Assembly: GCA_031286695.1 (NCBI GenBank)
Contig: JAITTY010000002.1
Coordinates: 62,001-126,000, forward strand
Direction of reading: 5' to 3'
Length of the DNA: 64,000 nt
Origin: Sphingobacterium sp.
GTDB taxonomy: Bacteria > Bacteroidota > Bacteroidia > Sphingobacteriales > Sphingobacteriaceae
In this document: positions 45,583 through 52,789 of the stretch, one piece after another
Numbering within the stretch: the first letter of the stretch is position 1
Layout of the letters: the number at the start of each line of letters is the position of its first letter
Translations under genes and position numbers: made by a program
Notes under the pieces: model-generated
Told to the model about the DNA's origin: nothing
What the model saw: only the letters and a program-made list of their open reading frames with translations
The model's database searches: none

Positions 45583-46569
45583 ATGGCCAAATCAATTAAA
45601 GAAATAGCACAGGAACTCAATGTGTCTAAATCAACTGTTTCATTAGTCATCAATCACAAGGCCGAGCAAGCACGCATCAGCAAAGAATTGGAAAATCGCG
45701 TACTGGCATACGTTGAAAAAGTTGGTTATAAGCCCAATGCTTTGGCAAAGAGTTTAGCAACAGGGCGGTCAAATACCATCGGTCTTATTGTAGAGAATAT
45801 AGGGGATTCTTTCTTTGGTCCATTTGCATTGTATGTTGAGGAATTGTTTCGGAAAAAAAATTATCATGTGCTCTATAGTAGCACACTTGGAGACTCACAA
45901 AATGCGCGTGATATCATTGATTCTATGTTGGAAAAGAAAGTGGAAGGTATTCTTTTGGCTCCCACTGTAGATTTGGAGGAGTATCAACGAAAGATTTTGG
46001 AATATGGCGTACCACTGGTTGTTTTTGACAGGAATTCTCCAGCGGTAGAGACACATTATGTTCATATTGATAATGGGGATAGCAGTAGAAAAGCATGTGA
46101 ACATTTGAAGTCCATTGGCTGTCGGAACTTTGGGTTAGTTACCATTGACTCGGACCAGCCGCAGATGTTGGCGCGGAAGAATGCCTATTTAGGTTTCTGT
46201 GAAGAAAACGATATGGAACCACGCCTACTGCACTTACCGTATCAACAGTTAAAGCAAAAAGGGACGCAGTTGCTAAGAAAATGGGCCGCTGAAAACCCTG
46301 CATTGGATGGATTATTTTTTACAACAAATTACCTCTGTATCCTTGGTCTAAAGGCGCTCCGTTCGGAAGGAGAACATACCTTTGATTTTCCGATGTTTTC
46401 TTTTGATGATCATGAATTGTTTGATATTTTAAATCCAAAAATATCCTGTATTCAACAGCCATTGGAATCCCTCGCAAAAACATGTGTCAAGGTTCTGTTA
46501 AAAGAAATTGATCAGGGGATATCGCAGCCAAAAGAACACATCATTTCGACCAAATTAATAGCGCGATAA
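45583..46569 (+). CDS. LacI-family transcriptional regulator
   Basis: A 328-residue repressor-type regulator. The helix-turn-helix is SIKEIAQELNVSKSTVSLVINHK (4-26), the hinge lies near KSLATGRS, and the effector domain spans about 60-325 (IGLIVENIGDSFFGPFALYVEELF, then LLAPTVDLEEYQRKILEYGVPLVVFDR). It lies between the sulfatase and the GH92 operon and probably controls both. An AACGTT-type palindrome 26 bases before the GH92 gene is a candidate binding site. It differs clearly from the LacI protein at 40025-41056, so the two likely sense different molecules. Confidence 0.94.
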   Translation: MAKSIKEIAQELNVSKSTVSLVINHKAEQARISKELENRVLAYVEKVGYKPNALAKSLATGRSNTIGLIVENIGDSFFGPFALYVEELFRKKNYHVLYSSTLGDSQNARDIIDSMLEKKVEGILLAPTVDLEEYQRKILEYGVPLVVFDRNSPAVETHYVHIDNGDSSRKACEHLKSIGCRNFGLVTIDSDQPQMLARKNAYLGFCEENDMEPRLLHLPYQQLKQKGTQLLRKWAAENPALDGLFFTTNYLCILGLKALRSEGEHTFDFPMFSFDDHELFDILNPKISCIQQPLESLAKTCVKVLLKEIDQGISQPKEHIISTKLIAR

Positions 46570-46643
46570 GATTGTTAGTGGGATAGTATAAAAATTGAAT
46601 TGTAAAAATCATAAGACGTATCCGTCCAATTTTGGGGGGCTAT

Positions 46644-46673
46644 TTTGATTTATTATTCTTTTTTATATCTTTA
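46644..46673 (+). promoter_or_regulatory. Candidate Bacteroidota promoter of the GH92 operon
   Basis: TTTG at 46644-46647 and TATCTTTA at 46666-46673 resemble the Bacteroidota -33 (TTTG) and -7 (TAnnTTTG) elements, separated by 18 bases, one short of the usual 19-21. The AACGTT-type palindrome overlaps the expected transcription start. Confidence 0.4.
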
Positions 46674-46688
46674 CTAATACGTTTTAGT
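46673..46688. promoter_or_regulatory. Candidate LacI operator before the GH92 operon
   Basis: ACTAATACGTTTTAGT is an imperfect 16-base palindrome (one mismatched pair) with a central CG. It begins at the end of the -7-like element and ends 26 bases before the start codon, the classic place for repression. The nearest LacI gene ends about 100 bases upstream. Confidence 0.55.
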
Positions 46689-46714
46689 AGAAATATTTTT
46701 ATATATCCTAAATA

Positions 46715-49063
46715 ATGAAGAAATCTTTAAGTGTTTTTCTGGGTTCGTTATTGTCTTTTGGTTTGTTTTGCGCAAAACCGGTTTTGGCTCAGAAATTTAG
46801 AGGGCAGCAGCTAGAAGCTGTCGATCTTGTTAATCCATTAATGGGTACCGAATCCAAATTTGAGTTGTCCAATGGGAACACCTATCCCTCGATAGCGAGA
46901 CCTTGGGGTATGAATATGTGGACACCTCAAACAGGAAAAAATGGCGACGGATGGCAGTATCAATATACCGCTGATAAGATTCGTGGTTTAAAGCAGACTC
47001 ACCAGCCATCACCTTGGATGAATGATTATGGTGTTTTTTCTATCATGCCCGTGACAGGAAAGCCTGTATTTGATCAAGATGAGCGTGCGAGCTGGTTTTC
47101 GCATAAAGCGGAGGTTGTAAAACCGTATTATTATTCGGTTTATCTAGCGGATCACGATGTGACTGCTGAGATGACACCAACCGAGCGGGCTGCAATGTTT
47201 AGAATCTCGTTCAATAAAACAGACGATGCTTATATCGTTTTGGATGCTTATGAGAAAGGGTCTGAGGTTCAGGTTATTCCAGAAAAAAATATGATAATTG
47301 GCTATTCTTCAAAATATGCGCGCGGTCCACTGCCTGCTAATTTCAAGAATTATTTTGTATTGGTTTTTGATCAGCCTTTTTCAAGTGTTGCAACTTGGGA
47401 GGGGAAAGAGAAGAAGGATGGACAGCTGCAGATTAAGGGCGATCACACTGGTGCAATCGTAGGATTTAAGGTAAAAGACAAAACTAAACCAGTGCAGGTG
47501 AAAGTAGCGTCTTCCTTTATCAGTGCTGAGCAAGCCTTAATAAATTTAAATGAGTTAGGTAACAAATCTTTCGATCAAGTAAAAGAAGACGGACGTCAGA
47601 TCTGGAATTCTACCTTAGGAAAAATTAAAGTAGAGGGTGATGACATCGATCAGTTGCGTACATTTTATTCGACCATGTATCGAACCTTATTTTTTCCGAA
47701 CAAGTTATATGAAATTGATGCGCAAGGAAAGGTTGTACATTATAGTCCATATAATGGAAAAACACTTCCAGGTTATTTATTCGGCGGAACAGGTTTTTGG
47801 GATACTTTTAGAGCATTATATCCATTCTTGAATTTTATGTATCCATCTATTAACAAAGAAATGCAGGAAGGTCTTCTTAACGCATATCTAGAAGGTGGAT
47901 TTTTACCTGAATGGAGCAGTCCTGGATATGCGGATATTATGGTGGGCAATAACTCCGCATCGGTAGTTTCGGATGCCTATATGAAGGGATTGCGTGGTTA
48001 TGATATCAATAAGTTATACGAGGCTCTACAACATGGTGCCAACAATGAAGGACCAATGAGTGCTGTTGGAAGAAAAGGTGTTGAATATTACAACAGCTTA
48101 GGCTATGTGCCCTATGACGTTAAAATCAATGAAAATGCAGCCCGTACATTGGAGTATGCTTATGACGATTTTACGATCTACCAATTAGCAAAAGCGTTGA
48201 ACCGTCCCAAAGCTGAAATTGATCTGTATGCAAAACGTGCTCAGAACTATAGAAATTTATTTGATCCTTCGACCAATCTTATGCGTGGAAAGAATAAAGA
48301 TGGAAAATTCCAGACTCCTTTTAATCCATTGAAATGGGGTGATGCTTTCACTGAAGGCAATAGCTGGCATTATTCCTGGAGCGTATTTCACGACGTTCAG
48401 GGTTTGATCGATTTGATGGGTGGAGAAAAGACATTTGTAAGCATGTTAGATTCGGTATTTGTTCAGTCTCCGGATTTTGACGATAGCTATTACGGCGGTA
48501 TTATCCATGAAATACGTGAAATGCAGGTTGCTAATATGGGCCAGTATGCACATGGTAATCAGCCAATTCAACATATGCCTTATCTTTACAACTATGCTGG
48601 TCAGCCTTGGAAAACACAATATTGGGTCCGTCAGGTAATGGACAGAATGTATAAGCCGACAGCAGATGGTTACTGTGGTGATGAAGATAACGGACAAACG
48701 TCCGCATGGTATGTGTTTTCTGCCCTAGGTTTCTATCCGGTATGTCCAGCAACGGATGAATATGTTCTGGGAGCGCCATTATTTAAAAAAGCAACGTTGA
48801 CTTTCGAAAATGGGAAAACATTGACGATCGATGCCGCTAAGAATTCTGTTGATAATATCTATGTGAATGCATTGCAATGGAATGGTGCAACTTACGGTAA
48901 AAACTGGCTAAGCCATAAAGCATTGCATGAAGGAGGAACGCTCAATTTTGATATGGCCGCAAAACCTAACTATACTAGAGGAGGCTCTAAAAGTGACGCA
49001 CCTTATTCAATGACAACAGATTTGAAGCCCAATATCAAGTTGAAATCGAACAAAAAGAAATAA
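46715..49063 (+). CDS. GH92 family alpha-mannosidase, HE-motif type
   Basis: A 782-residue secreted exo-alpha-mannosidase (signal peptide to about residue 25). The GH92 N-terminal domain starts VDLVNPLMGTESKFELSNGNTYPSIARPWGMN. Catalytic-domain marks are GFWDTFRALYPFL, E547 in EGNSWHYSW (proposed acid), H598-E599, HGNQP at 613-617, and the acidic cluster D656-E657-D658 before NGQTSAW. The spacing E547 to H598-E599 to D658 equals that recalled for the characterised alpha-1,2-mannosidase BT3990, where an HE pair marks alpha-1,2 specificity. It needs calcium in this family. It is first gene of a three-gene operon aimed at mannose-rich glycans. Confidence 0.95.
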   Translation: MKKSLSVFLGSLLSFGLFCAKPVLAQKFRGQQLEAVDLVNPLMGTESKFELSNGNTYPSIARPWGMNMWTPQTGKNGDGWQYQYTADKIRGLKQTHQPSPWMNDYGVFSIMPVTGKPVFDQDERASWFSHKAEVVKPYYYSVYLADHDVTAEMTPTERAAMFRISFNKTDDAYIVLDAYEKGSEVQVIPEKNMIIGYSSKYARGPLPANFKNYFVLVFDQPFSSVATWEGKEKKDGQLQIKGDHTGAIVGFKVKDKTKPVQVKVASSFISAEQALINLNELGNKSFDQVKEDGRQIWNSTLGKIKVEGDDIDQLRTFYSTMYRTLFFPNKLYEIDAQGKVVHYSPYNGKTLPGYLFGGTGFWDTFRALYPFLNFMYPSINKEMQEGLLNAYLEGGFLPEWSSPGYADIMVGNNSASVVSDAYMKGLRGYDINKLYEALQHGANNEGPMSAVGRKGVEYYNSLGYVPYDVKINENAARTLEYAYDDFTIYQLAKALNRPKAEIDLYAKRAQNYRNLFDPSTNLMRGKNKDGKFQTPFNPLKWGDAFTEGNSWHYSWSVFHDVQGLIDLMGGEKTFVSMLDSVFVQSPDFDDSYYGGIIHEIREMQVANMGQYAHGNQPIQHMPYLYNYAGQPWKTQYWVRQVMDRMYKPTADGYCGDEDNGQTSAWYVFSALGFYPVCPATDEYVLGAPLFKKATLTFENGKTLTIDAAKNSVDNIYVNALQWNGATYGKNWLSHKALHEGGTLNFDMAAKPNYTRGGSKSDAPYSMTTDLKPNIKLKSNKKK

Positions 49064-49073
49064 TCCTTGTGCT

Positions 49074-49796
49074 ATGATAAACCTTAAAAACTTAAAAATA
49101 GCTCTTACCATAGTTGGATTGGCTTCTTCATGTTCACTTTTCGCACAAAACAATTGGAAACATACCGAAAACGACCGTCAGGTTGCGGTAGACGTGGATA
49201 GCATAAGCAAAGGTGGTTATACCTTGATCTGGATCAACAAAGACAAAGATTTTAGTTCTCCATTAAAAGATAGACTGATCGCGGCTTATTTCACCAACTA
49301 TCCAAAATTGGCGAAAAAATATAACAAGAAGACAATAAAAAAAGTTTCTTTCGTCATTGATCCAGATTACAAGGGGGTGGCGGCTACAGCAGGCGGAATC
49401 GTACGTTATAGTCCTGCCTGGTTTGCTAAAAATCCGGGAGATATTGATGTTGTTACCCACGAAGTAATGCACATTGTACAAGCATACCCTGATGGAGCTG
49501 GGCCTTGGTGGATTACGGAAGGGATAGCAGATTTTGTTCGATTTGATGATGGTATTGATAATGCTGGGGCTAATTGGAAATTGCCTGAATACAGTGACAA
49601 GCAAAAATATACGGATTCTTATCGTGTTACCGCCAGATTCCTTTATTGGATCAATACCCATATAAAAAAGGATTTTGTTAAAAAATTGGATGCTGCTATG
49701 CGCAATAAAAGCTACAATGATGCTTTTTGGAAAGCACAGACGGGGAAGACTATCGATGAGCTATGGGCGGATTACAGTAAAAATCCTAAAATATAA
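49074..49796 (+). CDS. Basic secretory protein-type metallopeptidase
   Basis: A 240-residue exported protein. The signal region contains both SSC20 and a later AQ cleavage site, so it is either a lipoprotein or a soluble periplasmic protein. The body matches the basic secretory protein (BSP) family first known from plants: KVSFVIDPDYKGVAATAGG, then the zinc motif H129-E130-V131-M132-H133, then WWITEGIADFVRF with E149. The C-terminus (FWKAQTGKTIDELWADYSKNP) is typical. It lies between two GH92 genes with gaps of 10 bases each, so it is co-expressed with mannosidases, as expected for a peptidase acting on mannoproteins. Peptidase activity of the family is little tested. Confidence 0.88.
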   Translation: MINLKNLKIALTIVGLASSCSLFAQNNWKHTENDRQVAVDVDSISKGGYTLIWINKDKDFSSPLKDRLIAAYFTNYPKLAKKYNKKTIKKVSFVIDPDYKGVAATAGGIVRYSPAWFAKNPGDIDVVTHEVMHIVQAYPDGAGPWWITEGIADFVRFDDGIDNAGANWKLPEYSDKQKYTDSYRVTARFLYWINTHIKKDFVKKLDAAMRNKSYNDAFWKAQTGKTIDELWADYSKNPKI

Positions 49797-49806
49797 TTCC
49801 TGAGCG

Positions 49807-52101
49807 ATGAATATAAAAAGTTTGGTCTTTCTGGGATTGATCAGTGTCCCATTTGTATCAAAGGCACAAGAGGCTAAATTGGTCCAGTATGTTAAACCTC
49901 TTATCGGCACTGCTCGTATGGGGCATACCTATCCTGGGGCGACTGTTCCCTTTGGCGCTGTACAATTAAGTCCGGATACGGATACCTTAGCGTATGCGGT
50001 AAATGGACGCTATAATGGAGATGTGTACAAATATTGTGCAGGCTACCAGTACGATGATCCTACGATTGTCGGCTTTAGTCACACCCATTTCAGCGGTACA
50101 GGTCATTCCGATCTCGGTGACATACAGATTATGCCGACCCAGGGCAAAGTGCAATTAAACCCTGGAACAGCAGATCGTCCACAAGATGGCTACCGGTCTC
50201 CCTATAGCCACGCGAATGAACGTGCTGAAGCTAATTATTATAGTGTTCTGTTGGACAAACATCAGATTAAAGCTGAGCTAACGACGACTGCACGTGTGGG
50301 TATACACCGTTATACGTTCAAGGAGTCTGATGCTTCGCATCTGATTGTTGATTTAACCGCTGGAATCTATAATTATGAAGGAAAAAATGTTTGGACTGTT
50401 GTTAAAGTATTGAACGATTCAACTTTGGTTGGATATCGCCAAACAAACGGCTGGTCAAGGACCCGAACGGTATATTTTGCAATTAAAACATCGAAACCTT
50501 TCAAGAATTATGGTGCCAAATACGAGGATGGAAAATCTGTTTATAATGGTTTCTGGCGTAAGTTTGATCAGCAAAACAATTTCCCAGATCTAGCAGCTCA
50601 CAATATCAAGTTACATCTGGATTTTGATACCAGATCGCAGGAAGCGATACTTTTAAAAGTTGCGTTAAGTCCGGTCAGCATGAAGAATGCACTGGCTAAT
50701 ATGGATGTTGAGGCATCAGATTGGGACTTCGATGGATACGTTAAGAGAGGGCAGCAAGCCTGGGAAAAAGAGTTGCATAAAATAGAGGTGGAGATGCTGA
50801 ACAAGGAAGATCTTGTCAATTTCTATACAGCGATGTACCACGCAAGTCTAATGCCGACGGTCTATATGGATACCAATGGTGAGTATAAAGGACTTGATCA
50901 GGAGGTGCACCGTGCGGATGGTTTTACGAATTATACCTCATTTTCGCTATGGGATACATTTAGGGCGTTTCATCCTTTGCTGAATCTCATCAATCCTTCT
51001 CGCAATGCAGATATTGTCGCCTCCATGATGGCCCACTACGATCAGACTGTACTGAAGATGTTGCCGATTTGGTCGCATTATGCGAATGACAACTGGTGTA
51101 TGAGCGGCTATCATTCGGTATCAGTTATAGTCGATGCCATTCTTAAAGGTGTTTACAAAGGTGATCCTGAGGCCGCATTGGCGGCTTGCGTACAAACCGC
51201 AAATACACGTCAATATGAGGGGATAGGCGCTTATATTGATAAGGGCTATGTTCCTGATGATGTGTCGGGCACGTCTGTTTCTAATACATTGGAGTATGCT
51301 TATGACGATTGGTGTATCGCGCAACTAGCAAAAAAATTGGGAAAAGACGATGTGTACAATACATTTTCTAAACGAGCTGAAAGCTGGAAATCACTATATG
51401 ACCCTTCTATAGGTTTTATGCGTCCCAAAAATTCAGCAGGAAAGTTTAAAGAAAAATTTGATGTCCTAGATACACATGGCCAAGGATTTATTGAGGGAAA
51501 TTCATGGAATTATAGCCTTTACGTGCCCCACCAACCGACTGAAATGATGGCTTTAATGGGAGGGAAAAAACGTTTAGAATCTTATTTGGATTCGCTTTTT
51601 ACCATGGAATTGCCTGATAAATATTTTGAGCATACGGAAGACATCACACGAGATGGCATTATCGGCAATTATGTGCATGGTAATGAACCTTCGCACCATG
51701 TGGCCTATTTGTACAATATCACTAAGAGTCCATGGAAAGCCCAGGCGCGTGTTAGACAAATTATACGTAATCAGTACCATAATGGTCACGCAGGATTAGG
51801 CGGAAATGACGACTGTGGACAGATGTCTGCCTGGTATCTATTTACGGCACTAGGTTTTTATCCAGTGGCACCAGGAGAAGATACCTATTGGATCGGTAGT
51901 CCATTGATAAAATCTGCAAAAGTAAATCTTGAAAACGGAAGGAGTCTTTCCATCGTCGCGCGGAATCAGTCTGAAAAGAACGTCTACGTTAAATCTGTTT
52001 CTTTGAATGGACGGAAACTGGATAACTTGCTGTTGTCCTATAATAGCATTTTAAACGGAGGAGAACTTGTTTTTGAGATGAGCAGTAAACCGAATAAATA
52101 A
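49807..52101 (+). CDS. GH92 family alpha-mannosidase, without HE motif
   Basis: A 764-residue exported GH92 enzyme; the signal peptide ends about SKAQ (21). Family marks: VKPLIGTARMGHTYPGATVPFGAVQLSPDT at the N-terminus, SLWDTFRAFHPLLNL, E563 in EGNSWNYSLYVPH, HGNEPSHH from H624, and NDDCGQMSAW with D668-D669. At the place of the HE pair of the first GH92 it reads TR (residues 614-615). In GH92 the HE pair marks alpha-1,2 activity, so this enzyme probably cuts another alpha-mannosidic linkage. It ends the operon and is followed by a perfect terminator. Confidence 0.95.
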   Translation: MNIKSLVFLGLISVPFVSKAQEAKLVQYVKPLIGTARMGHTYPGATVPFGAVQLSPDTDTLAYAVNGRYNGDVYKYCAGYQYDDPTIVGFSHTHFSGTGHSDLGDIQIMPTQGKVQLNPGTADRPQDGYRSPYSHANERAEANYYSVLLDKHQIKAELTTTARVGIHRYTFKESDASHLIVDLTAGIYNYEGKNVWTVVKVLNDSTLVGYRQTNGWSRTRTVYFAIKTSKPFKNYGAKYEDGKSVYNGFWRKFDQQNNFPDLAAHNIKLHLDFDTRSQEAILLKVALSPVSMKNALANMDVEASDWDFDGYVKRGQQAWEKELHKIEVEMLNKEDLVNFYTAMYHASLMPTVYMDTNGEYKGLDQEVHRADGFTNYTSFSLWDTFRAFHPLLNLINPSRNADIVASMMAHYDQTVLKMLPIWSHYANDNWCMSGYHSVSVIVDAILKGVYKGDPEAALAACVQTANTRQYEGIGAYIDKGYVPDDVSGTSVSNTLEYAYDDWCIAQLAKKLGKDDVYNTFSKRAESWKSLYDPSIGFMRPKNSAGKFKEKFDVLDTHGQGFIEGNSWNYSLYVPHQPTEMMALMGGKKRLESYLDSLFTMELPDKYFEHTEDITRDGIIGNYVHGNEPSHHVAYLYNITKSPWKAQARVRQIIRNQYHNGHAGLGGNDDCGQMSAWYLFTALGFYPVAPGEDTYWIGSPLIKSAKVNLENGRSLSIVARNQSEKNVYVKSVSLNGRKLDNLLLSYNSILNGGELVFEMSSKPNK

Positions 52102-52120
52102 TCAGTCAATTATATGGCTA

Positions 52121-52154
52121 AAAAATGCCCCCTCATTTATGAGGGGGCATTTTT
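52121..52154. terminator. Perfect bidirectional terminator
   Basis: Sixteen bases, AAAAATGCCCCCTCAT (52121-52136), pair perfectly with 52139-52154 around a 2-base gap. Runs of A before and T after make it work in both directions. It closes the GH92 operon on the plus strand and would also close the small minus-strand ORF at 52177-52320. Confidence 0.93.
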
Positions 52155-52176
52155 CTTTTTCTGAAAGTGTCTGATG

Positions 52177-52320
52177 TTATTGACTAGAAAGAACCTTCAG
52201 TTCGCTTTCATTTCTGTTGATGTTTGCGAAATCATGGAGGTCTTGTTCCCATTTGGCGTAAATAGATGTGGAGCGTTGTCTGTCTTGCAATTGTTTAATA
52301 TGCAGATTGTTATTTTGCAT
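52177..52320 (-). CDS. Small hypothetical protein (47 residues)
   Basis: An ATG-started minus-strand frame of 47 codons between a strong terminator and an AT-rich gap. The product is polar and probably helical (MQNNNLHIKQLQDRQRST, then YAKWEQDLHDFANINRNESE). I recognise no family. Evidence for a real gene is the ordinary start, non-repetitive amino-acid use richer than the flanking AT-rich DNA would give, and the bidirectional terminator 23 bases beyond its stop. It may still be chance. Confidence 0.4.
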   Translation of the reverse strand: MQNNNLHIKQLQDRQRSTSIYAKWEQDLHDFANINRNESELKVLSSQ

Positions 52321-52789
52321 TAGTTGTCTTATTAGTAATGATGTTACAATCTGAAAAAAAATTAATTGACGGCATTATTTTAGCAAAATCATAATTTTTA
52401 CATGAATTAACCCACTTTTTTAGCTATAAACTGCTTAATGTTGTAAACTAAACCAGTTTAGCAAATTAAAAAAATACTTCTGAAAATTTTTTTTTCTCGT
52501 TTTTCTATATATCTTCATTATAACCAAGTGAGATAAGTGCTGACCAATTAAGCAAACCAATCCGTTTTGACATTTCATTATGTTTTGTTGTGCTAAAACG
52601 TTTTTATTTTTTAAACTTAAAATCTTAGATTATGATGTTAGTCCTGTTTGATACTGCATAATATCAATTTTGGATGGGAATTGACCAATTTTCCTATCTC
52701 GAAAAAACAATAAATTTTCACCTATTTTTTTGGTGATTTTAACCAGTTGTAGTAGAAAAGTAAAAATAACCTAATTATATATCATCCAT
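52321..52789. other. AT-rich intergenic region before the second SusCD module
   Basis: No ORF or RNA was recognised. It contains CTAAAC-CA-GTTTAG (52448-52461), a 6+6 inverted repeat, and the palindrome AAAACGTTTT (52595-52604). GACCAAT occurs near 52544 and 52683. The promoter of the long operon starting at 52790 must lie here, but no convincing -33/-7 pair was found. Confidence 0.6.
52592..52605. promoter_or_regulatory. Candidate LacI-type operator, AACGTT class
   Basis: CTAAAACGTTTTTA (core palindrome 52595-52604) matches the site before the first GH92 gene at 11 of 14 positions. It lies 185 bases before the SusC start. Control by the LacI protein encoded at 45583 would tie GH92 enzymes and importer together. 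Confidence 0.45.
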
